A stretch of DNA of 64,000 bases from Limanda limanda (Eukaryota > Chordata > Actinopteri > Pleuronectiformes > Pleuronectidae): positions 3,434,001 through 3,498,000 of the forward strand of contig NC_083645.1 in NCBI RefSeq assembly GCF_963576545.1, given 5' to 3'. A program made the translations under genes and the position numbers. Position 1 is the first letter of the stretch; each line of letters starts with the position of its first letter. The notes beneath the pieces were generated by a model, which ran no database searches, was not told where the DNA came from, and saw nothing but the letters and a program-made list of their open reading frames with translations. This document shows positions 37,246-51,200 of the stretch, piece by piece.

Positions 37246-38933
37246 ATGTTAGCATGTCTGGCTATATAGCTTTCTAACTACAGTCCTACCGTAGCATTAC
37301 GTAGGCCAGAACTCTGTGAAGTTTGTGTTACAAAAAAGAAAACATATTTCTGATTAGCAAAGCCACTTAGTATTAACAAATAAAGCAGAATATGAGCTGG
37401 TTAAATCTGTCATCATCAATTGGCAACAAGTCAGATAGGAAAGTGAATTTGGTTAAGACGTGTCAAGTTCCCATTGTTTTAAAATCTAAAATAAAATATC
37501 TTTGCTTTTATTATGATAAACATGAACACAACACAAACTTTCAGGAGTCAGCAGTGATGGACAGTGCTTAGCAAAGTGTATTTCTGTCATTTCAAATTTG
37601 CTGCAGCTGTAAACACACACACACACACAGTTTCCAGGTTACCTCACAGCACCACTGCAGGCGGCATGATTAAAAAGACATTTGCCCTGAGCACAAAGAG
37701 ACAGACAAAATGTTCTGGAGCTGATTAGACTTAATTAGTACTCTGATCATGAGAAAACATACATCTGACAGGTGGAGGGATGTAGGCAAACATAAAAAAG
37801 CATCGATGTGCGTGGAGGAGGTTGACTGCAGATGGAGCAGCACAACAGAGCAAACACATCAAGGTAGTTATGAGTCAGGGAGCAGCGTGACTGCTGTAAA
37901 GCATCAAATACACCCACAATAAGACAAAGACACAAAGCAGGCTGTGGTTGACTTCGGTTCGATTGGAACAGCTTTCAATTACTGGAAGTGTTGTGCTGGC
38001 TTTTGGCCTGCTCAGGACACCCTGCGGTCCACGGGAAAAAAACAAAAAAACAAGACCTCTTCCTGTCCAACAGCCAAGACTCACTTCTGTATTCAGCTCG
38101 ATACACCTCGTCTGTCAGCATCCATTAAGAACAGTGTTTACTCCAGTTGTGGCAGTGTGCATACTGAAAAATGAAGCCAAGAGAGATACATATTTAGTGT
38201 GAGGCTTGTCTCATGTATGATATAATGCACTGCAGCTACAAGCTTTGAATACCATTACATGCTGAGAGGTAAAAAGTAAATGTTGACACTCATGAGCGGG
38301 TGAGCATGTTCAGAGAGAATATAGAATAATTCCAACAGATAAAGTAGTCATTTAAAGTTGCTGCCAGGTGCTCTGAGTACATGTAAAACAGAGCAACACA
38401 AAATTAGAAAAAGAAAGATTGATATGATGATGTAATCAATCTGAAACAGAATGCATTGTGTTGACAAAAAAATACCAACCCAAACTCAATTATCCAGCAC
38501 ACCAGAGAAGGTCAGATAAACAGTTCCCATTATTCATCATTATTTTGTGCTCTTCAGCGAACATTTTAACTTTGTTCATAATGAGATCTGTGAGGTATCA
38601 TGACAAGTTCATAAATATAAAAACACTTGCAGACAGTTTTTCTTGCATGTGAGGGTCACATGTCAATATAGAAAATTCAATTTGATTCACAATATAAACT
38701 CATTATTCCAGCACTGGAATGTCTCAATCCCAAAGAAGCCACAGTAAGGCATCTGATATGATGCCTTACTGCAATTATTATTGGGTCTGCATCTCAACGG
38801 CAATTTTATATATGAGATTTTAAACCAGCTAACAAAACGTATGTGTAAAGCTTCAAAAATTGGATGGCAAATTATTCTCTTTTTAAAAGATATGAGTAGC
38901 AAAACATGAGAAAATATTGCAAATGTCCATTTT
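37246..38933. other. Unassigned non-coding sequence
   Basis: Contains a short CA run at about 37613-37629. No gene is supported. Confidence 0.5.
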
Positions 38934-39156
38934 GGCGACACAGTGGTGCAGTAGGTGGAAATCTTACCTCACAGCAAGACTCTAAAATTGACCGTAGATG
39001 TGAAATGTTGTTTGTTTCTGCATGGTGGCTCTGTGATATGCTGGTGTTCCCTGCCTCTTGCCCAATGTCAGCACAGATTTGCTCTTGTTACCCCTGTGAC
39101 CCTCAAAGGATAAGTGATATGGATGTCTAATGGATGAATGGATGGTTGAATTTAAC
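38934..39156 (+). repeat. tRNA-SINE-like dispersed repeat, internally deleted
   Basis: It starts 'ggcgacacagtggtgcagta' and passes through 'acctcacagcaagactctaa', 'attgaccgtagatgtgaa', 'gcctcttgcccaatgtcagc' and 'gaccctcaaaggataagtg' to a tail of 'atggatgaatggatgg'. This is the order of blocks in a very common teleost repeat with a tRNA-like head. An A-box-like block is present, but the B-box region and the centre are missing, so this copy is shortened. Confidence 0.7.
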
Positions 39157-42100
39157 CGCTTATTCCATTATTAGAGGATGTTTGTGCTTTATTTTGAACC
39201 ATTTCACTAGTGAAAAGCTTGGCTGATACTCAGTGTATTTTCATCAGGGCAACCTTGAAAAAGAGAGCTCACTATCTATTGCCCTTCGCTGTAGAAAAAG
39301 GTAAGAATGAAAACAGTTAAAAAGAATTGGGTTCGTGGCCCCTGTTTGTCATTTCCTATTCTGAATTGAGCATAAAATCAATAGTAGAAATAAAAATATG
39401 TTTGCTTTTTGTGTTGATGATACTTTTTTCTGTTTTCCTTATGATGGAGATTTAATGGCAAAATAAAAAACAATCAAGTGTGAAATCACAATTCAGAGAT
39501 AGAATCCTGAGACAGGGACAAACAGATTAACAGTTGGATCAACTTTTATCTGCAGAGGGTAGTATTAAAAACCTACACATCCCATATTGTATACCTTTCT
39601 TTTTCTTTAAACCTCTCCAGTGTTCTTAAATCAGTCAGTTTAGTCAAATAGAAACAGAAGCTCACAACCTGTTCTTGATGATTGACTGCCAAAAAAGACA
39701 ACCCCACTCTATATGTCTTTTATTTATCACTTTTGTCCATGTAGCTGCTAAAATATATTCTTAAGGCCCATAATCATTTGGCTATAACCCTAGAATTTAC
39801 ATTGAATAAGTGTTTGAGTGAACAATGTTGTTTAGGCCAAAATCAAGGCTTGTTTTACAATCATATTTTATAATCTGTTGAGATTAATTAATTAGTAAAA
39901 TAATAATCGAAAAAAGTTAGCGTTGCATTAGTGGCAGACGTAGAATTAAAGAACTGTGCACTGTTTGTACTTGGAGTGGAGATTTTCCTTCATGTCACAC
40001 ACCTAACATTTTGGCATTGCTGATGCATACAACAATGGACAAGTTGGAAATTACATACGAGGAAAAATGAGATTTTACTGATGCAACATTGAATATAAAA
40101 GCACATGCTGCTAAGGCTTTACAATTGAGGCATCCAGTGGGTCTAGTTCAATCATTTATCTGACTATTCTTTATAAATCACGCTCCTTTACCTCAATGAC
40201 ACGCAAAGTCCAGAAAACTAGTCACCTGTTTTAGCTCCACAGGAAAAGACTGGTTCAGATGAGGAGATGGACACTTATAAGGACAGACCTCATGCAGGAA
40301 TGACTGTTTAAAATGACAGTGCCAGTGGGACATACAGTATTTATATACATATCTTTTTAATAATTCCCCTCTCGCTCATGTCTGGCATTTCCTCCAAGCC
40401 CTGGTCCTCTACCAGAGGAGCCTGAGGGTTCTCCACAGTATCTTAGTTGTTAGGAGTGTCTCTACTGGACAGAAATATCAGATGTTGTTCCTGGCATCTA
40501 ATGGTGCAACTATCCCAGTTTAAGGGTTACAGCCCAGAGTACTATCTTCCCTTTCCTCCTTGTCAGCCCTTGGTATTTTTCTAGCTTCTCATGCTTCTTC
40601 TTTTCGATGTTGCAGTTAGCATCAGGGATTGGAAGGCCGCATCAAGGGTTGAGGAGCCAGGGCAACTGGAACAAAACCTTCCTGGACTCAAATTGGAATA
40701 TGTGACACTCCCCTGGCATCTAAATAGATTTCAGCATATAAAATAATATCTTTTACTGCCTTCCTGCATAATTCCAGAGCATTTTGGAGAAAAAGTGATT
40801 ACAATGTCCATTATGCTGAGCGCCTGGTGCAAAGTTCTTGGGTTCCTGAGCTACAACATGGTGCATGAAGCCACATGGAACTTACAAGTGAAACTGTCAA
40901 TTGCTCCCTTAGCAGCAGGTGAGGCTACAAACAGCTTTTTACCTCAGTGTACTTCTCATGATGATTTAGTACTGGTTTATTTCAGCATGCAGTGCTGCAG
41001 TATTAGTAATGTTCCAGATGGCACAGTGAAACAGATCAGTCGATGCAACAGTAGAAATTGATCGTTGTTGAAAACAACAAAGTGGTGAGGATCTGCTTGA
41101 GAACAGGTAAACATTAAAACCTGTGTGTCCTCACCTTTACCACATGGCACTGACGTTTTTATCCTCTGCAGATTTAAGGCTGGCAGTAAACCTGTGAGCA
41201 GAATTCAGAGACTAGAGGAAATAGTTTCATTTACAAACTTGCTTGGCTGTGAGGCAGGCTGAGAGGCTGAGGAAACCGGGCCAGAACACAGTGGAGAGCA
41301 GGGCTTAGCTGAGGTCACATCCAGTGCGGAGTGGAAACTGGGTGAGGTTGGAGGGCTTGGTGGGATCCAGTCCAGGAGGAGTGTGGTCCAAGGAGCAGAG
41401 CTGTGCATACAGAGAAGGTGGCTGAGTTGGGAGGGAGTGAAGCCGAGTAACTGCAGGCAGACAAACAGGAATTAACAACGAGGCAAATCCAACAGAGCGA
41501 AAACTTCTCGAGGTTCTGAAAACACGACTGACTGAACGAGAGATGTGTGTGATGTGAGTGTTGAGGTAGGGACCAGCTTTTTGAACAGGGTCGATGATGG
41601 TGATGAGGGCTGGCAGCTGGTGGCCCTGACCCGCTGCTGTAATTAAGAAGGAACAATCACACTGGCACAGAGGGGCAGGGAGTGGGGGGAGGCTGTCAGT
41701 TCAGGTGTGGACGCCCTGCCACTTCACTGCATTTTGAGGGGTTCCACCTACAGTGAGGCACAATGAAGTAACTTCAGTTCAAATGTCACCCATTATTCAT
41801 CTTTGGTCAGGTGGTGGGCCCCTACATGCCAGAGCCGAATCGCTGCACCTGGCAACCTCCATAGAACACATTTTTTTCCAAAAGAAAACAAAAAACCTCA
41901 TTATGATGGAACTATTGCAATGCTGTAACACTGAATGTCCCTTTTAGACCTGCCAAGCTTTTAACATTTTTCAGCTCACTTCTCATGTGACGATGTTAAG
42001 TAGCTGTTTTCATGACAAACACATGATCAACGCTCACATACAAAGTTCAGTTTCTTAATGTTAAATGCTCATCTTGCTCCATATTAGCCGGATGTGTAAA

Positions 42101-43289
42101 TAATCGAACTCATTTAATGATCCACGTTGACAGTTTGTTGTGCTGCCTCTGTACAATGAATTATACACTATATACTGTTGTTGCCACTTACAGGAAACAG
42201 TGGAGCAAACACTTCTTATAGAGAACATTGTTGGACTTTTGATTCAGTGTGGTTATTCCTAATGTTCAACAGTCTCTCTACAACATCTCTGCCTTTTGTT
42301 GAGTGGTGCCACTTTATAGTTCAGCACTTTAGTACTGGTGTTACAACAAGTACAGTTGCATTGAAGTAAGCTCCTCTCCCACCCCATTGATTCTCCAGCT
42401 TCGGTTAAATTTAGTTGCAAATAACATTTGACACAAGGTGCTCGTGAGGTAGAATTGTGCTCAAGTGTGTTTCTTTTCTTCAACATCATTTAAATACTTG
42501 ACTCCAATTGAATGAACTTTCCTATGCTGATTCAGTCCTGTGTGGCCCACTGAAAAACACATGCAGAGAAGCTATTAGGATAATAGCAACCAATTGAGAG
42601 GTTTTAATTGTTATTCAACAACTGGAGGACCTCAGAGACCTTCAAGCGTAGAGTTGACCTCCTAGCTGGCTCACAGGTAAATGGAGGTTAGTGATAACTG
42701 AATACTGTAGCAGGAAGCTGAATAATAGCCTCTATAGAACACCAGCAATTGTAAAGTTCGAGGGTTGACAAAGAATGATAATTACCTCTTTGTGAACGGT
42801 AATGACATAAAGAAAAGACACGGGCACACAATTGAAATACCTGCCAACTCCTCATTTTTTCTACAGGATATTATCATTACTATACAATATTTTCTCTCTG
42901 TTGTTACCCACAGGCTCATATTATCCTGCTGTCTATCAGAACATTGAGTTAAATCTATTAAAAATCTTTAGGGATGAACCTCATTTCATACAGAAATGCG
43001 GACTTATTTTCTGTGTGTCCAGTCACTTCTAAAATAAAAAATGTGGACACAAGTACCTCCCTTTTCTGTGTGAATTTTTTTTGATGAACGAATGTATAAG
43101 ACACACACTATCAGTAATTGCGTTGTGTACATTTAATACTTTACCTTTTGAATATATGCAGATTTTTTTAAATATTGTATATATAAATCAAGAAATAAAG
43201 CCATCATATCCAAGATATGAACCCTGACACAGAGGACGTCAGCAGCAGAATGTGTGTTTAAAACCTCCCTGTGTTTTGACTTTTTAGTT
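39157..43289. other. Unassigned non-coding sequence
   Basis: No supported gene. ORFs on the minus strand at 41205-41656 read a GA/CT-rich patch and have no domain. Confidence 0.5.
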
Positions 43290-43400
43290 TGGCCCATGTC
43301 CCATCCACTAACATAGAGTTTATGACCTGTTCTTCAGCCAACCACCAGGTCAGAGACGCTTTGGCTTCTGTTTCGGGGAAAATACATTTGGCCCAAGTTT
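43290..43400 (+). repeat. Unclassified dispersed repeat, copy 2
   Basis: Blocks 'catgtcccatccactaacat', 'tttatgacctgttcttcagc' and 'caaccaccaggtcag' followed by 'gctttggcttc' correspond to those at 47640-47764 and, reversed, at 7470-7545 and 58261-58350. Confidence 0.65.
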
Positions 43401-43636
43401 GTATGACAGTAGATGGAGAACGCCTGGCTGTTTGAGTTCAGCTGCACCCATCAGGGTCAGTGTGACTGCCTGAGGCCCTCCCTTCAAACTCCGTATAGTC
43501 CACAATGTTAAAAAAGCTTTAACATTAATTTAAGAGTTTTCCAAAGACCTACTGTAGTATTGACTAAAAGCTAGAGATATTGGTAGGACATTTAGGACCT
43601 TGTTGGCCTAACCACAAACATTAATAACACAATTTA

Positions 43637-43740
43637 TGGTAAATGGTCTGTATTTATTCAGTGCTTTTCCAGTCTTATCGATCGAACCAACCTGCTGGCT
43701 AGTGGACCACCCTCTCTACCTCCCGACCTACTGCTGCCCA
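43637..43740 (+). repeat. Dispersed teleost repeat fragment
   Basis: It starts 'taaatggtctgtatttattc' and ends 'ctgctgccca', with a middle block shared with 25706-25800. Full copies of this type are longer, so this one has lost its centre. Confidence 0.55.
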
Positions 43741-45376
43741 ATTATTCTTAATATACCCTGGAAATTATCATTATAAACATAAGTGCATATTATCATGTCT
43801 TGCAAGACATAAGCGAGTGAGTCAGATGTGTGAGCAACGCTTGTAGTTTTTAGTGTTTATTCACTATGCGTCAAATTACATCATATAAGAGAGTACTGTG
43901 CATGGCAGGGAGTAGAGAGTCTGATTGGTTATTATATAGTTTTTCCTTGCATTTCATTGTGGTAAATTGCTGTGCAGGTCATGTGTCATGACCATCACAC
44001 AGCTATAATCTACTGACTATAATCACCTAATTTGACACAGTGACCATCGTAATAGACAAATTGAACAGACTCCAGCATCAGTCAATTACTGTGAAACAAC
44101 AAAACACCTGCCCAGTGCTCTACTGGTTCTCTTCACACAATGACTTCATGCCCTGTTGGCTATTATTTATAATAATCTCCATCTGTTTTGTTAACTTCAT
44201 AAAAAAACTACTGACATGTCTATCTAGTTGTGTTTTTTCAAGCATTTAGTTTCTACATAATTTACCAACAAACAGATTAATTAGTGGCCATAGTCATCAT
44301 AATGTTGTTACTCTTAACAGCAACATAATTACATGAAGTTAATCATATTACAGGGATGCATGGGAATCTGCTGGTTGTAGGTGAGTTGACATGGATGGAA
44401 ATATATTGGAACCTAAGGCTTGATAAGACAATTTATTGAAAAAGTCAATGCAGCAAAAGCGTTGATTTTGGTCCATTTAGAAATAATCATTAGACAGCTA
44501 GTAAAGCAGGAAACACACTTAATCTCCATCACTTACTTTGAATGCAATAAAGAGAATGTCAATTTAATATACAATATTTTTAAATTTGGATTCTATCTTT
44601 CGACTGTTAGGATACTGGTAAAACTATCCTTCAGCGGCAGGCAGTGAAAAGGTTCAAGTTAAAGATAAATGTGACATCATAACATCGGTCCAAGGTTTTT
44701 TCATTGTTGCCATGCAGGCCATTTAATCACCACTTTCTACAAAGAACCATCCTTTTCTAATGGGCACATTTGTTCTGTGTAAACAAATGTGTGTGTCAGT
44801 GACTCAGTCGTTTGTTTTCAGACAACAGTTTGGCTTCATTCATCTGCATTAACCCAGACTAATATAATTATACAGACCAATGAAAGATCAGCCACTGTAA
44901 CAATGTGTGTGTCTGTGGGATGGGTGGGTGTCTCTATGCATGTGTGTAAAGGGGCCAGCTGTATCTATAAATCCTTGCAGCAGTGGAGGAATGTGTCTGG
45001 ACCTTATTTTGAAAACTGCTCAGCACTTTGACTGTAAACAGTGTAAATGCTACTATATACATTATTTATTAGTCAATAAAAACATTGATCCATTTCAGTT
45101 GACCTGTTTTTTTTTGAGTTGATCTTTACTTCTAAGGACAAACTCCTGTTCTTGAGTTGTCAGCCCTGTACCAATTTACATCCAGATAAGATGTTAACCT
45201 TAGCTGGACCCTGTACTTCTTGTGACCCGCTTTATTATAGCGTATCCGATGATTGCGAGGATGGCAGCGATGATACACCCTTACACTTGAGCGGGTGGTA
45301 CATATTGAGCTGTAAAAGGCCAGTAGGCCTGTCCTTGGATCAAGGCACTGGCTCATTCAATTTAATGGCACATATA

Positions 45377-45378
<2 letters not shown>
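43741..45378. other. Unassigned non-coding sequence
   Basis: No gene or repeat recognised up to the microsatellite. Confidence 0.5.

Positions 45379-45470
<92 letters not shown>
45379..45470. repeat. (GT)n microsatellite, 92 bp, with flanking short direct repeat
   Basis: A pure GT array of 46 units. It is flanked by 'tttaatggcacatata' (45361-45376) and 'tttaatggtacctata' (about 45470-45485), near-identical direct repeats. The Cys-Val repeat at the end of the ORF 45119-45493 is a product of the array. Confidence 0.98.
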
Positions 45471-45472
<2 letters not shown>

Positions 45473-45486
45473 AATGGTACCTATAA

Positions 45487-46524
45487 CTTGTAAGGAAAGG
45501 AGTAGAGAAGAGGTGAGTGCAGGAAGGTGAAGGATGCAGTCAATGCAGTCAATTCACTGCAAATAAACCGAGGACAAAGGGTTTTTTATTCTGAAAATGA
45601 GTCACACCAAATGTTTCTATCAGGGATAATAAGCCTCCATGTCACACTCTGCTCAGAAACGCTTGTCGGAAGGGAACAGTCACAGCTACCTCATATCTCG
45701 ATTTATTTCAATGTCAAGCGAGTGGTCACACTGAAACTAAAGTGTCTGATCATAGAAAATAATATTTAAACACGTCAGAAAAGTTGAATGGGAAATAATA
45801 TAAATATAGTAATTATAACCAGTATGTGCCAGTGTTTTCGTGGGACTACTTTCTACTTTTTACCCCAAACACTTTTGAGAGAGATTTCCAGAATACACAC
45901 CTGCACCTAGACGGAGATGTTGCTGTTTTATTTTCCAAATGCCATCTTTCAGCATCTGTAAACGGTTCCATATTAAATTTGATTCACCTCCATTGTTGTA
46001 GACCTTTCTCATTGCAGAAACTCGCCGTTGAAAATATCTTGATTGTCCTTGACACTTCGGATTTTTATATCGGCCTTAACACTGATGACATGATGACATA
46101 AAAAGGATTGCATTCAATGTAGCTAAGGGAGGTCCCGGGTACTGTTGTGGTTAACAGAATTGGTCTGATCCTTGCTTTTCCTACAATGAAAATACAAGAG
46201 GTCCCATTTCCTCATCTTTGTTGGCCAGCTCACAAATCTGATCATGATCTATTTTATCCTGGCTTTGTATGAATCAGGGTTGGCTCCAGCCCAGACCTGA
46301 ACCTGTTTGGTAATGGCCAAAGAGGAATAAATCATATACATAAGCAGTTAAGTTACAATGTGATTTTTGTAACCTAAGACCAAAATATGAATGATTGTAT
46401 ATGAATAATGAACAAGACTTAAATGTTATCACCTTAACAGGCTATAACTCAAATTGCTCCCTCCCCCAAACCAATGTATATCCCCCCCCTCACAGAGCAT
46501 TAAATAATGTTTGATCATCTCAGT
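45487..46524. other. Unassigned non-coding sequence
   Basis: No gene or repeat recognised. Confidence 0.5.
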
Positions 46525-46706
46525 CAATTCAATCACATTTTTTGTATAGCCCATACTTACGAATCACAGTGTGCCTTATAGGGCTTAACAAGGTGAGACA
46601 TTATCTCTGTCATCAACAAAAGTGAGGAAAAATTACCCCCCAAAAAAGAAACTATTACCGGGGGGGGGGGACTAAGAAACCTAAGAGAGCCACATGTGAG
46701 GGATAC
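46525..46706 (-). mobile_element. Diverged L2-type LINE tail
   Basis: The minus-strand sequence has the same order of blocks as the LINE 3' UTR at 13950-14110 (the 'gggctatacaaa', 'gccctataaggc' and 'catcctctgtcc'-type positions, and 'ccctcacatgtggctctct'), but with more substitutions and a poly-G interruption at about 46660-46670. The TTGA tail is reduced to 'attgaattg'. It is older than, or from a sister subfamily of, the 32949 copy. Confidence 0.8.
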
Positions 46707-47370
46707 TGTAGATTCAGTGAGTAGCAGAGCACATCATCAAAATAACTTAACAAGATCACTTTACAACATTGATAAGAAAAGAAAGGTGTATTATCAATGG
46801 AGGTGTATCAATGTTTACATTTTTTGCACATGAGATGTCTGACAGAGATGAAGGGAGCAGTAGTGACTGATGTAACGATTGATATGTTGTCAGTAATGGT
46901 CGAATATGTTAGGACACTATATTGTATATCTAACTTTAGTTGTGTGAAGACATCACTTTATTTATTTACTGTGAAGCTTTAAAAAGAAAAAAACACAAGC
47001 AATTTTAGCTGTCGTAATCATAAAGAGGGGACAGTTATGGTGGTTGATGGTCATTTCCCCCAACCGTTTTACAGATACAGATACATATGTGTATTTGGGA
47101 GAAGAATGCATTTTCAAATTTTCAACATCTGGCTAGAATCCACCTCAAGGTGATCTGAACAGTCAGATTTCACTCCAGCTTGAATGCGGTGATAAGGTGA
47201 AAAGATACACATGCCAAATACCAAATCTAAAATTGCTACACTGTGTGTATGCCTCCACCAACCAGTGCAGTTTCTGTGTACATATTTGTATATGTTTTTT
47301 TTCATATAGGTCACTGTAATCTTTCCCTTTGACAAATTTGTTCATTTTTTAGTTCAAAACACAACTTTGT
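46707..47370. other. Unassigned non-coding sequence
   Basis: No gene or repeat recognised. Confidence 0.45.
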
Positions 47371-47515
47371 GAGGCCACCATGACCTTTCGCTACCAAAAT
47401 CAGGTCACTTTATTAGTGAGTCCAAGTGAATATTTATGGGAAATTTGAGGGAAATTCCATCAAGGCATTAGATATCAAGTTCACGGTAATGGGACGGACT
47501 GATTGACGGACGTAC
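47371..47515 (+). repeat. Decayed dispersed repeat ('gtccaagtgaa ... gacggac' type)
   Basis: The run 'tgacctttcgctaccaaaat', 'gagtccaagtgaatattt', 'gaaattccatcaaggcatt', 'gatatcaagttcacggtaat', 'gggacggactgattgacgga' follows a repeat I recognise as common in fish genomes, at fairly high divergence. Its class is not certain. Confidence 0.55.
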
Positions 47516-47599
47516 AGTGCTAAAAGAAAAGCTCTTCGGTGTATAGAGATATGAGTATTAAATAAATATTGGTCACACATATATTGCATGCATACCCAT

Positions 47600-47764
47600 C
47601 AGAACCAAGTGAATGTATTTGATATGTACTTTGACTTTGTTTAATTTGGTTCCATGGCAGGATTTATGATCTATGCTGCAGTCAACCACCAGGGGACGAT
47701 CTAGATGCTTTGGCTTCACTTTAGGGAGCCATTGTGTCCTACATCTTTATATACAGTCTATGGG
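47600..47764 (+). repeat. Unclassified dispersed repeat, copy 3 (best preserved)
   Basis: Contains 'tttatgatctatgctgcagt', 'caaccaccaggggacgatct', 'gatgctttggcttcacttta' and ends 'atctttatatacagtctatg'. This copy defines the right half of the family and reveals the interrupted copy at 57062-58350. Confidence 0.7.
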
Positions 47765-48176
47765 ACATACAAATACAAAAAGGAAGGCAGCTATAATTAG
47801 GAAATACAAGTGAAAGACAGACAGAGAGAGAGAGAAGACGAGACACTCAGTCACTGTCAATTTATCTATACCAAGCCATTTAACTGCTGCAACTACTGCC
47901 CGCACCTCTGTTTGTTTTGGGGAAGCAAACTGACCAAAAAACAAAAACCTGTGAATTTGACTCAAACGTTAATTTTGAGATATCTAAATGCACCTTATCC
48001 TTGTCTTCATGTAACATTTCAATTTTCCCATTGCGGGCCAAATAAAGGACTTCTAATCTTATTCTCTATTCTTCAGTCAAAACGGTTACATTCTGGCCTT
48101 GTGCTTGTAAAGGCCAATTTATGCTTGTATGTCTTTTCTAAAACGGACAGATAAGACCGCCCTATCCGTCGTGGAA

Positions 48177-48209
48177 CGCCCTCTCCGAGCGCCCTCTCCG
48201 AGCGCCCTC
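48177..48209. repeat. 13-bp tandem repeat
   Basis: 'cgccctctccgag' at 48177-48189 and 48190-48202, then a partial third unit from 48203. It follows 'aaggccaatttatgcttg' (about 48110), a phrase that begins some fish DNA transposons, but no second end was found. Confidence 0.75.
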
Positions 48210-51200
48210 AGAGAGCTTTTCGTACACCTCTGATTTTTCTAACTGTATTTATGAAAGGAGGAGGTAGTGAGGAAATGTTTGTGTCTGCAAACTAGTTTAA
48301 TAACCATTTATATACGATTATTTCACAGTCATTTACAATATTGCTAATAGGATGTCTACAAATTGTGTGACTGCTGTAAGATCTTGCCATCTATCTCCCA
48401 TCTAGCCCTCATTTCCCATTGCTGGAATTTCTTTTTTCACCCTAGTCTCTCCCTCCCTCTCCTCCTACTCATTTGTTGGTTGATGCTTTCCTTATTGCCT
48501 GTGCTGTAATTTTCCGGCCTGTCTCACCTTCTTTCATTTCTCATCTCTAATCATCTCTGCGGTGCCCCATGTCATTGATCTTAAACTGTATTGCTGTAGA
48601 CTGGTCTGCACCAGGTCTCTCAATGTATGACAAGTACGTTAGCTGGTGATGGTCATTGTGAAAGCTGATTGGACAATAGATTGTTTCAAATGGTCACATC
48701 AGATCTTTGACACATCTCCTTTCTAAATTGGCTACAGGCGAGATATTTTCTGCGTTTGTGTGTGATGGATGAATGAATGAATATCAGCAATAAATACTTT
48801 AATGTTTGTGAAGATCACTGGCACACACACATACCAACTGTAGACTGTCAATTGTAAAATACCTTTTATGTGCTGTAAGACATGTTCTCACCATGCAGGT
48901 CAGTTGGTCTTTGGACTGACATATCTCAACAGCTATAAGAGGGATGTCCGCTATTAGATGGATGTTCATGAAATTTGAAAGTAACACCTGGTTCTAAGGC
49001 TACAGAGACAATATTGGTCCCATTTTAGTTTGAAAAATTTGGCACAACATTTTAATCTGGAAGAGCAGAGACTGTGAAGTTTGGAATGATGCAATGAATG
49101 CAAAGTTTAGCGAAGAAATCCCTGCTCTTATTACTACTATTTTACTCAGTAAGTAGAAAGAGATTACAATAGGCCTTAGAGCCCTGAGGCACCCCCTACA
49201 AATAGCTAATTTTCTATCAGAGAAGTGTGTTGGAAATTTAACTTGGTGAGGCTTTTTAAATAAAGAGATGAGAATAATGGTCTTTGACCTTCCTTGCAAG
49301 GAATAAAGTAAAGAGACAGATCTTTCAGCAGGCAGTCGTTCTCTTATTGCAGATTCGGTGAAGGGGTGATGTGTGTGTGTGTGTGTTTGAATAGCAGATG
49401 TGTGTGTGTGAATAGCAGATGAGTTTGTGATTGTGTGAATAGCGTGAGAGGTAACAATCCAGGAGATAAGACACAGAACGAGGGCCTTTTTCAAGGTCTT
49501 CGTGGAGGAGGCTTGCAGATTATTTCAGATTTGTGGCTGATACCTAGTGCATCTGCTGTGAGGCAGGTCATTGAAGGTAATTTTGGCAGGTACAGAAGCA
49601 AAAAGGGTATTCTTGAACAGAGATTATATAATATATTATACTATATTATATTATAGTACAGTATAGTGGTAAATAATAACAGAAGTCTACTACTGATTAC
49701 TGCATCATGACATGCAAAACGAAGATGGTGAACATGGTAATCATAATGTGCCAAACAGGAATGTGTTATTACAAAATATTGATTTATGAATTTGAGAGCC
49801 TGACACATCAATCCCTCCACTGGGGAATCCTGGTTCCAATTATAAAACCAAAACTCACAAACTTTGTATATGTAATAGGTATATTTGCTGTAGAGAGTCA
49901 CTCACCTGCTGTTTCTTTCCATTTTACAAGATCAAATGGTGACTCTGACTATTCACTAATTACATTTAAGCTGTGAAGCAGTTACACAGGGACAATTACT
50001 AGGTCTCCACTGGCTGTACATAATTGTGGTATAATCAAAGTAATTCAATCTCAACATTGACACGATTTCACAACTCTAATTGGTAAAAGTGTCATTATTC
50101 AGCTAGCTAAGGTTTCAGAACAACTAATTGCTCAGTGCATTGATTAGGTGTCTTTCACAGTAAAGGATTGTGAGGTGTTACTGCTTTATCATCTCACCAG
50201 GACTTGCTTATTAAGACACAAGTACATCCACATACTCCCCCACACCAATGTAGATCTACTCAATACGCCTTTATGTCAACCTGTTCTGCCTTAATTTATG
50301 AAGCCATGATTAACAATACAATGCCTTCTACCTAATGTGACTATCTGTATCTTGCTCATCATATGCTATTCTTCTTTGCCCTTAATTGGCTTTGACAGCT
50401 TTAAGGGTCTCATGTATTACTTACTTTGTTTGGCAGAAGTTTGACTGTGCGCATGGAAGAGAAAGTCGTCTTTTAATCAGTTTTAATTAGTTTGGGGGGG
50501 AATTATTGTATCTATTATGTGTTTTGGTGTTAATAGTAAATGACATTTCCGCCCCCTTAGTATAAATATATCTTACGCAATTGTCAATATAGGAGGAGAA
50601 GCTTATTCTTGGTTCTTGGTGTGAAAAACAATACAATAATAGATTTTATAAAGGCTTTTAGTAATCTCTGAAAGACACCACTTTTCATTAACCCTGCTGA
50701 AGCTGTTGATGAAGTGTCTAACTATTGAATCATTGCAGTGGTTTATTATTTATCAGGGAACCATTTGTGCAAGTGAAAGGTCTTAAATCAAAGCCCAAAT
50801 CCTGTGTAATATCTTGTGGATTTTCCTTTTCACATTTATACATGTTTTGATGTTGCAGGGCAGTACAATCGGGGGCCTTTTTAATTAACAATTAACAATT
50901 AATAATGACCTAGTCCTAAAGCTCTATACTTTGGTTGCTTGATTAAAGTCATATCTGAATTATTTTATAGTACAAAGTGTGGTGACACGTAAAATCTGTG
51001 ATAGCTGAAGTATTGGTATAGAAGGATTTCTACTATTATATCTATTTCTACTCTGTCCCCTTTCACAAGTATTTGCTCTCAGTTTATCACATAAGTTTTT
51101 CAATCAAAAGTTGTGCACACTGCTCCACACTCCACATACTGACAGTCTGGTTCTTTAACTGTCCACTGCATTGAGTGTTCATTTCCTACAGACTAAAACT

